Shown: positions 21,401-32,722, numbered from the stretch's first letter. The stretch: DNA of 64,000 nucleotides from Codonopsis lanceolata (GCA_013146195.2 CM028377.1:167069824-167133823), one strand, 5' to 3'. Notes: generated from the sequence alone by a model not told the origin. Numbers and translations: made by a program.

Positions 21401-22826
21401 CTACATGATTTAATGAGCCCGATATTAATGAACTTGGTCTCATTGGTTTATGCAAGAAAATATCTACTTGATCATTTTGGTTTAAGTCCAGCTGGCGGGT
21501 TTGGTCGTAGTGTCGGCAATGGGACGATTCATAGTCTTTGGAAACAATCGCTATGAATCGTTGCATTGGTTCCCTTTCTCCTCACTATTTGGCCAATAGT
21601 GGGATGTGGTCTCGAGATAGAGCCATCTAGCCTAATTTCGAGCTCCCATTTCTCATCCGGGGATTGGATGAATGTAACGAGTACTCATTAAAGGAAAACT
21701 GATGAGTTGTGATTATTTGGGGAATGAACCCAAGGTATGATTGGTTGGGTGTTGAACCCGGATTTTGGTTTGAGGATGAATCCCATGGTAAGTTTGGTTG
21801 GGTGTTGGACCCGGATTTTGGTTGTAATGATTCAATTTACGTTTCTTGTTACACATATTTAATTATGAGCATTTATATGAAAGATATTATGCTACATGAT
21901 TTATGTGAGTTTTTGTGCTTTGAAAATTAAGTACATGTTTCTTGTTGATATACTAGTATGATACCATGATTTTTATATATACTTGTGCATTATGCCATGC
22001 CATGACATAATATGCCATACAGTTGCATTTAGTAACTTACTGGGTCATTATGACTCACTCCGTGTGGTTGTTTTCCCTAGTGTGTGCAGTGATCCCGTTA
22101 GTACGCGCGGCGACTTCGGATAGCGATTTCTAGCAGGTGGTCTTCCAGGCAATAAGCTTGGAGATATCATTATTATTATTGTATTTGTTTGTGAGACACG
22201 GATGTAAAGTTACATAGACTTTACTGGGTAGTTTATGTTAGTATTTTATTGCTATGTATTTGGGAGTCGGCTAATATAGCCGAGTTGTTGTATCTTTTAG
22301 AAGTTGTTTTCGTTGTCATTTCGAGCAAGTGTGGCTCGTTTATTCTAGTACTGAGTTATTGTTGTTTCTATCTCCGAAAGCTTTAGTCGTGGGATCTTGG
22401 TTGTTGGTTTAGTATTTGAAATAATATTGTTGTAGTTGAATTGTCCCTCCGGCATGTTATCGCCGTTGAGTGGTTGTTTATCAGGTTGGGACTTTGTTGG
22501 TTTGCCAGCCTTTAGATACCGATGGTTTGTTGCGCGTGTCTAATGTTGCGTCATGTGCTTCGAATTTTTGGGCCTAGAGATTTATTATCTCTTTGGTTGT
22601 TTTTATTTTGGAGCTTGTTAGCTCGGGTCCCATTTTGTTTTTGCTTCCCCAGGTTTTAGTTTTTATTATTCCGTAACGCCGTTATGGCTTTGTCTTCCTG
22701 TCTCGAGCTTGTTGGCTCATCTTTTGACTCGCACCATTATGCTTAGTAGGTGCTTGTCTGTCTCTTAGCTTGTCCTGACGGCACGACCTTGGGATCTCGT
22801 CTTGGGATCCGGGTCGGGTCGTCACA
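18473..22826 (+). repeat. 3' LTR of the gag-only Gypsy element (4354 bp)
   Basis: Nearly identical to 11265-15594 along its whole length. The main difference is around 19340-19440, where this copy has extra bases near CGCAAGTTGGACGC. It ends GGGTCGTCACA at 22826 and is followed by the GCAGC target duplication. Confidence 0.92.
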
Positions 22827-22831
22827 GCAGC
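22827..22831. other. Target-site duplication GCAGC, right copy
   Basis: GCAGC follows the 3' LTR end and precedes the Sirevirus TATA region (TGTTATAG on the plus strand). Confidence 0.92.
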
Positions 22832-23439
22832 TGTTATAGTATGAGCATTCTTGAGATCCGTTGGAGAAGACGAAGTCTTAACATCTCTATTAGGTTGAAT
22901 GCATTATATACATGGGGCTGTGAATCAAGAAATTCGTCTTCACAGATATCGTGCAGGGAATGAGTACATAGATCTTTTTGCAGAGACTGGAGTTGGGCAA
23001 TCTGGATGTCAGATCTGTGAGAGTTGTTGCAGAGAGTAGGTGACAGTCTGCTTTTCCTGCTGTCACTGTTCAGGCTGTGAAAAGTCTTCCTGCTTTTCGG
23101 AAAGCTGCTTTTGTCGGGTCTGAGATGTCAGGGAATGTCTAAATTTAAATTCAAACTTGATAAGAATAAACTTAAATTGATTCAACAAAGATTGCTTGAC
23201 TGGACACGTCATGATTGACCATGTTTACACAAGGTCTGCCGTTGTAAGCTTGAGCAGGTCTTCCGGTGAAGATTTGAAGATGTCTTCCGCTGAACCTGTG
23301 AAGTCCTATAAAAACTATACTTGGCAAAGTTCTATATACAGTTGCCACATTAATCGACACGCAGCCCAATTAACCACTGATGTATAAAACTAGTGTAATG
23401 TATGAGCAGATATAAATCTAATTACAATAAGTATCAACA
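22832..23439 (-). repeat. Sirevirus 3' LTR, proximal part (U3)
   Basis: This continues the interrupted LTR to its start, TGTTGATACTTATTG on the minus strand (plus positions 23425-23439). Three copies of the CGGWAGAC-type motif lie at about 23231-23300. The TATA box is immediately left of 22840. Confidence 0.9.
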
Positions 23440-23453
23440 ATCTCCTCCTGTTT
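23440..23453 (-). promoter_or_regulatory. Polypurine tract of the minus-strand Sirevirus
   Basis: On the minus strand AACAGGAGGAGAT directly precedes the LTR start TGTTGATAC. The plus-strand copies have AGGAGGAGAT before 42395 and AGAGGAGAT before 56117. Confidence 0.8.
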
Positions 23454-23510
23454 ATATCTGGTTATCATTACTACAAATGGGGGCTATAATCGACTATGTG
23501 ATAGATAATA

Positions 23511-23552
23511 GCATGTCTAAGAGAATTATTCATTTTATAACGGAAGACATGC
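23511..23552 (-). repeat. Conserved inverted repeat upstream of the PPT
   Basis: GCATGTCT and AGACATGC are separated by 26 bases. The same 8-bp arms are kept at 42282-42323 and 56004-56044, although the loop sequences differ. It lies between the env-like stop codon and the PPT. Confidence 0.7.
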
Positions 23553-23837
23553 CTCCATCAAACAGTAGAGCACCTCAAGTGTAAAGACTAATCTAAGTGC
23601 AGAAAAAGATATGGAAATCATAGAACAGCACACAGATTAGTAGTAATCAGTTTAAATAAATTTAAACCGAGTGTTTAAATTCTAAGCAGATATAGAAAAT
23701 GAAATAACAAGAACTTAAACAAAAGACAAATTTGAAAGGCAGATAATCTTCTGTATTATAAACAAGAAGTTTAATGTTTACAGAGTTTTCAAAAGATAGG
23801 ATAAGTACAAAGGTTAAGGGAAAAGCAGATACATAAT

Positions 23838-26800
23838 TTAGCAAGGTCGTTTCCCTTTTCCTTTGTCTGCTGCTTCCTTCTCCCTACGCTGTCTCTCTAG
23901 CTCTTCCATTCTTCGAATGTATTCGTCATCGGCATCTGTGGGAAGTCTGGTGGAACGAGAGCGGTAGTCGAGTTCTTCACGAAGACGGCTGTTCAGTTCC
24001 ATGAGCATTCGGTTAATAGACTTCATTTGCTTCTCCTCCGTGATGGCCAGATCACGATTACGATGAGCATTCATGATGTTATGAACAGAGTCGCGAGCTA
24101 TATTGTTGAGCTCGAGGACAGGACGGCGGCTGTTACCGAGATGCAGTGTGATGGCATGGAACAACTCGTAGAAGAGGGATGAGCATAGCTGGACACATTC
24201 GTCGCGTTGAGCTTCGACATTGATTTTGACGTCCGTTAACTCATGTCTCATCTGTCCAAAACGCGTCCAAACATCTTCTTGGAATTGGCATAGAAGAGCA
24301 GTAGTTCGGTCGTTGGCTTTGGACGCGGCAGTGGAGATTTCAACGGTAGCGGTAGTAATACTTGTAAGTTCGCCTAGCCTATCATAGATAGCGTCCAACC
24401 TTGAGAAAATTTCAGCATTGGCCGGTTGAGAGGAAGATGGTTCCTGGCCAATGTGAATGTGAGCGGTACTAGCGGAGGAGGTGGCTTCAGGAGACATGGG
24501 CCGGAAGGGCTGTTGGAGAGGAGGAGTGACATAGTCGGAAGAGGAAGAGTCTTGGGTTGGAATGGTGTTGGTAGAAGAGGAGATGGTTCGAGGTGGGGAG
24601 GGAGGAGGTGTTGGTGGAGAGTCTAACTCAATGTCAGCGTCAGAATTTTCACTGACGATTTGAGTGTTCGGGTAAAGGGTCGGTGGAGAACCAGAAAGAG
24701 GGGGCAGGATAGAAGAGACTTTTGGGTTTGCGAAGATTATGTTGAGGTTGTGGTTGGTCAGGGGAGAATAGATCTGCTACTGAGGAAAGTTCAAACAAGA
24801 ATTTGGCAGCAGCAGAGTCTATTGGTTTGGTAGGAGGGAGTTGGGTTGGTTGTGATGGTGTTGATGAAGTGGTTTGGGTAGGGTGAGGTGAGATAGGGAT
24901 AGAAGGGTTAGGAGAGTAGTTAAATGGTGAATGAGGAGGTGTAGGGGTCTGGGCATGGGTGTGTGTAGGCTCCTCCTATCTGTGAGGTTCCTCCTGAGGG
25001 ATAGACTCCTCCGGAGGGGATGAATTCCTCTGAGTAGATGACTCAGTAGGAGTAGGTTGGCTTGGTGTGGCGGCAGAGGTTTGGTTAACGGTAGAGGGTT
25101 GGGCGCCGGTAGAGGGTTTGGTACCGGCAGACCTCTTTTTCTTCCTTAGCAGCTGAATAGGGGACTCAGATGCTTCATCGGTAGAGGCGGGAAGGTCTAC
25201 AGGTGGCTGGTTTTCAAAGGTTTTACGTAGTCGCCTACGTTTTGGTTTAGGTGAGGGTGTTGGTGAAGATGATGTTGGTCGTTTGGTTTTAGGAGAAGGT
25301 TGGGTAGAGGAGGTAGTTGGTTGAGTTGGTGCTGGTTGAGCTTGGGATGGTTGGGCTGGGGAAGGTGAGGGAGACGTACCGGCGGCAGAGGAAGAGCACC
25401 CGGCAGTCTTGTCCTTTTGGCCTTCCTTCATCTCCTTCCTTATCCATTTCGCCTGTTGCTCCTTAGTTGCTACTTCTTCCGCCCGAGTCTTTTTGGCCTT
25501 GGCTTTCTGCTTGGCCCGTAAGAGCTGCTCTGCCTCATCAGCCAGATCTTTGGCTTATTGATGGAGGTTCTTAGCAACTTGGTCATCAAATTTTCCAGAA
25601 GCCTTCTTGAAGGTCTTGCTAGCCGCTTCATATGCTTCCATGTTGAAGCGTGTAACTATTATTGGCACTGGCTTAGCAACTTTGTCGATGGAGATGGGCG
25701 GAAGACCTTTCTGCAGCCTTCGCTTGTTCTCGTATTCTTTATATTTGTTGAAGAACGAAGCGGTCAGCTGCTTTTCCTTGGCCACCACTATAAGCTCATC
25801 TTCCTTCAAGGAAGAGTTGACCTGCTCTGTGTCTCGAAGAAGAGCATTGATCAGTCTGAAAAAGGGTCGTTTGCAGGTGGGGTTGTTCTTGACTTTATCC
25901 ACCCACTACTTTAGTTCATTGAAGATAATAGACCCGAAGTTGAGACGGGTCTGAAGGTAGACGGCACTGGTAAGGTTTAGCTGCTGTGCTGTAAACATAT
26001 CATGAGCACCACTTTTGAACAGCAGCCCCTTGTCCATTAGGTGACTTGTGCAGTAGACGTCCAATGGGAAGAGATTCCTTAGCATCTTCCCTTGTGGTTC
26101 TCTTGGGGTATCAACTCCCCTCATTGCTTCCCAGGCGTGATCAGCCTCAGCAATTGTTGATTCAAGAGCACCACCGAAATGCACACCAATAATGGTGGAG
26201 ATGGTCTTGGCGGTGATGGTGATAGGACGACCTCTAATCCATCCACGCAGAGCATTTTTATTTTTGAGCTCCATCCTTTGATAGAACTCTTCAGCCAAGA
26301 AAATACTGTAGTCTTTGTCGTTGAGGCAGAAGAGTGGAAGAATTCCTGAGGCATTCATGTCGTCGCATGCCTTGACTCCGGCGGCAATAGTGCAGATAGA
26401 TTGGAGGTCAATGCACATCCCGGGTATATAAAGTTTCGGGTCTAGGGCTACGATAACGTCATGAGCAGCGGGAAAAGTAGGATATCCAGGAAGGTTGACG
26501 TCCAAACTTGGAGGAATGTCTTTTTTTGGGTCTAGTTCCTTCCTGCTATCTCGCTTGGATTTTGATTTTGCTTTAAAGAAATGCAGTAAAAAATTAGGGC
26601 TTTTTACCTCATGAGTTAAACAAGCAAAGATTTCAAGTTGTTCTGATATTATTGAAAATTTTGAAAAGAAAACTTGAAACCCTAGAATGTTTCGAGTAAG
26701 CAAACTAGAGAAACTTATAACAGAAGATTTTGAAAAAGAATAAGTATTCGAAGCATATAAAAGACTGTAAGTTTCTAGGTTTTGAAGAACAACAATGGCG

Positions 26801-26927
26801 TATACTGTTAGTTACGCGAAAGCGACCTTTTGTATTCCAAAACAATTTGCTCAACAGATGAAATACGAAACAGTAAACAGTGAATACCAAGTAGTAGAAT
26901 AGAGAAGAACATACCATTGTTGTCGAT
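23838..26927 (-). pseudogene. Env-like downstream gene of the Sirevirus, decayed, with intron
   Basis: This gene lies downstream of pol in the same orientation, where Sireviruses carry an env-like ORF of unproven function. Exon 1 is just the ATG (26925-26927). A GT-starting intron (26571-26924) leads to a second exon of about 2.7 kb. Its protein has a conserved N-terminal domain (DIPPSLDVNLPGYP; LRGWIRGRPITITAKTIS), a lysine-rich helix, a Pro/Ser/Thr/Gln-rich centre with a nuclear-localisation-like KPKRRRLRK, and a C-terminal helical or coiled-coil part ending KEAADKGKGKRPC. The helix-domain layout recalls plant 'transposase 32-like' env-like proteins. Stops occur near 25903, 25552 and 24973, with a frame change near 24500. 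No signal peptide or membrane span is visible, arguing against a true envelope. Confidence 0.75.
26571..26924 (-). other. Predicted intron directly after the env-like start codon
   Basis: Minus strand: ATG|GTATGTTC opens it and a pyrimidine-rich ATTTCTTTAAAG closes it. The homologous plus-strand copy (52664-53007) has ATG|GTATGCTC and a better acceptor, TTTCTTTCAG. Placement and length agree in both copies. Confidence 0.65.
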
Positions 26928-27054
26928 GAGAAGAAGAAACAAGAAGATTTTGGGAACGAAGAGAGCAGTTGCACAGAGAGAGAAGATTTGAATAGAGAGA
27001 GAAATATTTTAGACAAAAGGGTTTCGTAAAGTTTTGGAAAGGGCGGTTCAAGGT

Positions 27055-27064
27055 CTATTTAAAG
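27055..27064 (-). promoter_or_regulatory. Putative internal TATA box of the env-like gene
   Basis: CTTTAAATAG on the minus strand lies about 130 bp before the ATG and is followed by a CT-rich leader. It is conserved at 52519-52528 in the plus-strand copy. Confidence 0.5.
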
Positions 27065-27190
27065 AAAAATTTTAGTACAAAAGCGGGAACTTTAGATATT
27101 TTCTAAGTACCAATTTCTACCCTTGACCCCCTCTATTGCTTTAGAAACCTCTTTAACTGAAATAGACTAAGTAAAGATGCTAACCTTTAA

Positions 27191-27249
27191 GTCTTACGCT
27201 AAAGGGAAAGTTACGTCTTCCGGTTAGTCTAAAAACTAAGTCTACCGGT
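27191..27249 (-). promoter_or_regulatory. CGGWAGAC motif cluster upstream of the env-like TATA box
   Basis: On the minus strand three motifs lie about 25 bp apart: ACCGGTAGAC (27240-27249), ACCGGAAGAC (27215-27224) and a decayed AGCGTAAGAC (27191-27200). The plus-strand copy has the same trio at 52332-52388. The Sirevirus LTR U3 carries the same motif. Confidence 0.6.
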
Positions 27250-27277
27250 ATGAAAGAAAAATTATAAGACTTTGAAT

Positions 27278-27830
27278 TTAAGTAGTAGGATCAATCATAC
27301 CAATATTTCTCCTTAAATAAGCAAACCTGGTGGCATCTAGTGGCTTTGTGAGAATGTCAGCCAATTAATGCTCAGTTGGAACATATTCCAGATTGATGTT
27401 ACCTTTCTCCATATGATCTTTGAGGAAGTGATAACGGATATCAATGTGCTTTGTCTTTGAGTGCATCACTGGATTTTTGGAGACTGAAATTGCTGATGTG
27501 TTGTCACACATAATTGGACAATTTTCAGTCTTGATGTTGTAGTCCACTAGTTGTTGCTTCATCCATAGAAGTTGAGAGCAACATGCCGGGCAAAGAATGT
27601 ATTCTCGCCTGCGTGGTTGAGTTTGCAACTGATCCTTGTTTCTTGCAAGACCATGAGACAAGTCTATTTCCAAGAAATTGACAAGTCCCACTGGTGCTTC
27701 TTCTGCTCACTTTGCATGTTGCATAATCTGCATCTGGGTATCCAACTAGGTCGAAGTTGTTGCGTTTGGAAGATCAGATGCCTAGATTTGTTGTTGTTGA
27801 AACATATCTGATGATACGTTTGGCAGCAAG
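27278..27830 (-). pseudogene. Sirevirus pol, RNase H end
   Basis: Minus-strand Copia RNase H C-terminal sequence: SRRSTSGTCQFLGNRLVSWS, then in other frames VANSTT, KHIDIRYHFLKDH and YVPTE, and the closing IGMIDP at 27278. Frameshifts near 27640 and a stop at 27363 break it. It is separated from RT by the insertion at 27831-29955. The plus-strand equivalent is 51711-52303. Confidence 0.85.
27826..27830. other. Possible target duplication GCAAG, left
   Basis: GCAAG precedes TGTAGACACCCC. The right side has CGAAG at 29956-29960, a partial match only. Confidence 0.45.
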
Positions 27831-28875
27831 TGTAGACACCCCAATTTCGTACCCCTGGTATGTGACATGACATAAAATATCAAGACCTGTTAAAACATTA
27901 ACAAATGTCAAGTTACAGGGTCAAAAATGCAAAAGGACAAAGCAGGATGCGCAAAAGGACGAATTGCAGGGACCAAAGTGTTCAAAAATGGCATAGTTTG
28001 GGAAATGGGTGTGGCCACCATTGAAATTGGGCATGGCTCCCAATTCTTTGGGCATGGCTGCCAAATTTCATGGGCTTGGCGCCCAAATCTTTTTTTTACG
28101 GCAAATCTTCTTGCTACAGTTGCCGCAATTCACAACTCTCACAGCACAGTGTACACTCGCTTGATGCATGAAGAAGGAAATGGGCGTGGCTCTCATGATA
28201 TTTGGGCATGGCGCCAAATTTGATAGGGGGTGGCGCCCAAAATGCTTTCTTCATACACTATTCATCAAACATTTGTCGTAATTCACAATTTCGACAGCGC
28301 AGTGTACCACCATCTGATGCGCGGAGAAGAAAATTTATTTCCGTCGATGTCCCTGATTCAGACTATAAATAGAGGCTTCAGTCGATCATTTTCAGCACTC
28401 CTTCCTGCGTAAAGCTTCTCCGCGTTAACGTTACGCTGGAGAATTAGAGAGCGGTGTGAGATAGTGAGTGATCACCTAAAAAAGCCTCGAAACCCTGCCA
28501 AACTTCCTCCAAACACAAAACCAACCGGTAGGAGTGAACCTTAGCCCCCGAGCTAGGTATCCACCCTTTTTCCCCGGTCCAAAAATCGTGGAAAGAGCAG
28601 TTGCTCTGCCCGATTTAAAAGGCCAAATCAACCCATATAAGCCGTTATTCCGCCCAACCAAATAACCCAAAACCACAAAAATTAAGCCGTCATTCTGCCC
28701 GAGTGAGTGATCCAAAAACACCATATATAAGCCATCACTCTGCCCAAATTCACACAACACACAACAAACAACAACATCAACAGCAGCAATAAAAAGTCTC
28801 CCTCTCCCGAGAGGACAGAGCGAGCACAGCCTAGGCTGTTAGTAAGTTTTACTTTAAAGCTTTCATTTTGTAAAA

Positions 28876-29155
28876 TTATTATTTCCAATCCGGCCCAATG
28901 TAAATATATAAGCAGTTGTGCTGCCCGGATTTAGTTAGGAAATAGTACTAAATATAGCCGTTATTATGGCCAAATATTTTTAGGTACATTTGTATTTATT
29001 TGCTTTATTTATTCACTAAAGTCTTTATTTATAAAAGTATTATTTCCAATCCGGTCCAATGTAGATATATAAGCAGTTGTGCTGCCCGGATTTAATTAGG
29101 AAATAATACTAAATGTAGCCGTTATTATGACCAAATATTTTCAAGTATATTTGTA
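28876..29155 (+). repeat. Tandem duplication, 163-bp period, in the insertion LTR
   Basis: Units starting ATTATTTCCAATCCGG at 28876 and 29039 share GCAGTTGTGCTGCCCGGATT and AGCCGTTATTAT. A few substitutions separate them. Confidence 0.8.
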
Positions 29156-29447
29156 ATTATTTGTAAAAGAGACAGTTGCATGTTTGTAAATAATATAGAT
29201 GTAACGTATGTATTTGTAGGCAGTTAATGCTTTATTTATCTGTTAAATAAATATAACAAAAAACATACTTTAGCCAAAAACCGTTTTGAGACCGAAAGGG
29301 CGAGTTGGGTGCCTAGCACCTTCCCAACTCGTAACTTAGCCTCCGAACCCGTTTTCTTTATCTCTGGTTCTTTTTTCTGGTTTTGCTTTATTTTTGCCTT
29401 AAAATAAAGATGGCGACTCTAAAAACATTTTGGATCCAGTGGGGCCT

Positions 29448-29871
29448 CGCAACATATTTCTTTGCACTTTCACGTTCTCCCCTAAAAAAGGGAGAATGGG
29501 AATGGAAAGGTGATGTATTCCTATGTCTTGGTATCCCCTAAACAAGGGATAACTTGACGTAGAAAACCCAAAACACTCATAGTGATCGGAAATAGGCCAT
29601 AAGGCTATTTTCATAAAATCCATAGTGGGGGCGCTGCAACATCTTTCTTTGCACTTTCACATTCTCCCCTAAACAAGGGAGGATGGGAATGGAAAGGTGA
29701 TGTTATCCTATATCCTGGTATCCCCTAAAAAAGGGATAACTTGACATAGAAAATCCAAAGCTCCCATATTGGATCTAAATCCACTAAAGGCAACCGAGGC
29801 GCATTCCAACGCGCTATTCCGGCAGCACTCCTCCCGCACTTTTGATTTCGTCCTCCCCTAAACAAGGGAGG
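29448..29871 (+). repeat. 188-bp tandem repeat with five CCCCTAAAMAAGGG hairpins
   Basis: Units start GCAACATNTTTCTTTGCAC at 29448 and 29636. Five inverted repeats of the form TCCCCTAAAMAAGGGA lie at 29475-29496, 29532-29551, 29662-29682, 29719-29738 and 29852-29871. Loop sequences are nearly constant, while the arm-flanking bases change in a compensating way (TCTC/GAGA, TAT/ATA, CCTC/GAGG). Confidence 0.75.
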
Positions 29872-29955
29872 CTGGAACGGGAGCAGTGGATGTCACCGCA
29901 TCCGCACGCACGCACTTTATCCAAGGCGCGGGCGCTGAGCAATTTCCTGAACCCA

Positions 29956-31380
29956 CGAAGCAAATGTGATTCCTTTGGATATGCCTAAAATCTTGCACAA
30001 ACACAAACAAAGAAACATAATGTCATCTGGCAAGAAGGTAAAGAAGTGAACCTATGATTCCTCGGTACTTGGTTATGTTTTCTTGCTTTCCCTTTTCATC
30101 TTTATCAAGATGGCAGTCGGTAGACATTGGAGTCTCAAATCCTTTAGCTGAATCAAGACCAAATTTCTTGATTAGTTCCTTTGCATATTTGGTTTGGCTG
30201 ATGAAGATTCCGTCAGAAGTCTGTTGAATCTGCAATCCTAGAAAATAGGTAAGTTCTCCCATCATACTTATCTCGAACTTGCTTTGCATCAGCTTTTCGA
30301 ATCTTTTGCACAGGCTTTGGTTAGTTGATCCAAAGATGATGTCGTCCACATAGATTTGTACCAGAAGAGAATAACTGTTGTGCTTGAGGATGAACAGAGT
30401 AGTATCTATCCTTCCTCTCACAAATCCTTGTTCTATTAAGAACTTGGATAAAGTTTCATACTAAGCTCTGGGAGCTTGCTTTAGGCCATAGAGAGCTTTC
30501 TTGAGTCGGTAGACATGATCCAGTTAGTCTTGAATGACAAATCCTGGAGGCTGTTCAATGTATACCGTTTCTTGAAGATCACCATTCAGAAAGGCACTCT
30601 TCACATCCATCTGATACACTTTGAAATCCATGAACGAGGCATAGGCTAGAAAGAGTCTGATTGCTTCTAATCTAGCAACAGGAGCAAATGTTTCATCGAA
30701 GTCAATCCCTTCTTCCTGTCGGTAGCCTTGAGCAACCAATCTAGCTTTGTTTCTGGTGACATTTCCATCTTCATCTCTTTTGTTTCTGTAAACCCATTTG
30801 GTGCCGATAACTGGATGATCAGTCGGCCTTTGAACTAAGCTCCACACTTTGCATCTTTCAAACTGGTTCAGCTCTTCTTGTATAGCTTCAATCCAGTTAT
30901 GATCTCCAATAGCTTCATCAATCTTCTTTCGCTCGAGTTCAGATACGAATGCATAAGCGAACATAGTCTCTTCTCGAACTCTATTCCTCGTACGAACTCA
31001 TGTATTGAGATCACCAGTTATTTGGGAAATAGGATGATCTCTTGTTTCAATAATGGTTGGAGGAAGATCACTTCTGGTGAGGTCTTCCCTTAAGAATTCT
31101 GGAGTAGATTGAGGAGATTCACCAAAATCTGGTTCAGAAGAGATAGGGTCTTCGAAACCTTCATTTTCTGGAGAATAAGAAGGATGAGTGATCTGCAAAG
31201 GTGTTTGGGGTAAGATAGAAGAGATGGGTTCTATTTCAACAGAAGAGTTGGAACTGGTATCGGCAGAGTTGAAGTCTGCCGGTGAAGGGTTAGCGGTACT
31301 CGAAGAGTCTGCAGTTGAAGGATTCTAAGGAGGGTTATCGGTACTGGAAGAGGATGTTGTATTTGTACCTGTCTCATCAT
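29956..31380 (-). pseudogene. Sirevirus pol, reverse transcriptase
   Basis: Copia-type RT (RVT_2). From the minus strand: a Ser/Pro-rich linker, then KIDEAIGDHNWIEAIQEEL, GTKWVYRNKRDEDG, ARLVAQGYRQEEGIDFDETF, MDVKSAFLNGDLQETVY, and the catalytic YVDD at about 30341-30352, followed by SKFEISMMGELTYFLGLQI. Stops or frame changes occur near 30997 (upstream linker), 30520, 30460 and 30010. The catalytic residues are kept, but the frame is broken. The plus-strand copy at 50258-51694 is closely similar. Confidence 0.88.
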
Positions 31381-32722
31381 TATCAGAATCATTAGCAACG
31401 TTCGGAGCCTTTCTAGGCTTTAACAAGTCATATTCATCAAAAGAAACATGCACAGATTCTAAAATTTTGAAATGAGTTTTACTGAAAATGCGAAATGCTT
31501 TTGAATGTTTAGAATACCCCAGAAAAATTCCTTCGTCTGATTTTGCATCAAATTTTCCTCTATATTCTTTTCCATTATGAAGAATAAAACATTTACAGTC
31601 GAAGATTTTAAGAAATCCTATGTTTGGGGCTCTTCCTCTCCATATTTCATATGGAGTTTTGTTATGAAACTTGTTTATATCTGCTTAAAACATCATATGG
31701 AGTACTTTGGAAGTTTTGCTTCGCCAACATTGTTCTTGCCGCTTCAATCGTTGTTCTGTTCTCGTTCTTCCGCTCGCCTACTTTGGACCATTTTGTTGGA
31801 GTTTCCAAGAGAAGTTGTGGTCGATCCCGTGGTCATCACAGTATCTTTCTAAACCCGTTATTTGTTGAATTCGTTATTTGTTGAATTCAGTGCCATTGTC
31901 TGATCTTATATCACTAATGTCTTCAAGCTTTTGAGTTTGAAGTCTTCTGAAAACGGCGGTGACTAGATCATATGTCTCATCTTTTGAAGTCATTGTTTCA
32001 ATCCAGGTGAACCTAGAGTAGTCGTCAACTACTACAAGTGTATACTTGTCTCCAGAAATACTGACTGTAGTGATTGGTCCAAAGAGATCCATATGCAAAA
32101 GTTGAAGAGTTCTGTTCGTTGACAAGACATACTTTCTTTTGAAGGAAGACTTGGAAAGTTTTCCTAGTTGGCAAGCTTTACAACTTCTGTCATGATCTGC
32201 AGACACCGTAGGTAGACCTTTGACAAGCGCATCTTTGGAGAGCTTGGAGAGGTACTTGAAGTTGAGGTGACTGAGACACTTGTGCCATAGCCAACTGTTA
32301 TCACCAACGTTGTTGGTAACTAGGCAAAGGCTTGAGAATCTCCCTAGAAGATTTAAGTCCACGACATAGACGTTTCCTTGTCTATTGCCAGTCAGTATTG
32401 TAGAGCAGGATTCACAATCTTTGATGAGGCACTGGTTGGAGTTGAATTGGCAGATTAATCCTTTATCGCAGAATTGAGATATGCTCAGAAGATTGTGCTT
32501 TAAGCCACTCACTAGAGAAACTTTGTTGATGGAGAGACTTCCTCTAGTGATTGAGCCATATCCAATTGTTTTTCCTCTTGCATTGTCTCGGAAAATAACA
32601 GTGGGTCCTTTGGCTTCAGCTATATCTATAAGTAGACTTCTGTTTCCTGTCATGTGTCTTGAGCAGCCACTGTCCAGGTACCAGATGTCTTTGTTTTCAG
32701 AATCTATAGCCATGAAGTATAC
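31381..32722 (-). pseudogene. Sirevirus protease and integrase region
   Basis: The frame reading down from 32713 has the aspartic protease signature WYLDSGCSRHMTG, then the GAG-pre-integrase HHCC motif (WHKCLSHLNF, CKACQLGKLSKSSF) and the integrase core start (LLHMDLFGPI; VVVDDYSRFTWIE; SDNGTEF), giving the first two acidic catalytic residues. It ends at 31874 in a frame break caused by a direct duplication of about 16 bp (GTTATTTGTTGAATTC, around 31855-31888). The integrase C-terminal part from 31850 to 31400 is degenerate, although the homologous ERKN region and KLHMKYGEEEP are still visible. Two downstream copies of these motifs exist at 44190-45138. Confidence 0.85.

Larger units (their letters stand above)
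11265..22826 (+). mobile_element. Gag-only (TR-GAG-like) non-autonomous Gypsy element, 11.56 kb
   Basis: Complete insertion: 5' LTR 11265-15594, primer site, one gag gene, about 1.76 kb of non-coding internal DNA, PPT and 3' LTR 18473-22826, bounded by GCAGC duplications. It has no protease, RT, RNase H or integrase, so mobilisation would need enzymes in trans. This matches the described plant class of terminal-repeat retrotransposons with only a GAG domain (TR-GAG). The two LTRs differ by only occasional substitutions and a few small indels, so it is the youngest large insertion in the left half. Its LTRs of about 4.3 kb are unusually long. Confidence 0.9.
27831..29955 (+). mobile_element. 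LTR-bearing insertion inside Sirevirus pol (solo LTR or LTR plus leader)
   Basis: It begins TGTAGACACCCCAATTTCG, a common plant Gypsy LTR start, and is absent at the homologous site near 51760. A TATA box (TATAAATA, 28374-28381) sits in a good U3 position. At 29409-29418 there is ATGGCGACTC, which resembles the primer-site junction of some plant Gypsy elements, so 27831-29408 may be the LTR and the rest leader. Alternatively the whole segment is one TG...CA solo LTR with a degraded target duplication. It contains two tandem repeats and five small hairpins and no gene. Confidence 0.65.

Noticed and set aside
24426..24626. Gly/Arg-rich plus-strand frame
   Set aside because: Reverse reading of the Pro/Ser/Thr-rich part of the env-like gene.
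23838..26927. A true viral envelope gene
   Set aside because: No signal peptide, membrane span or fusion features seen; 'env-like' describes position only.
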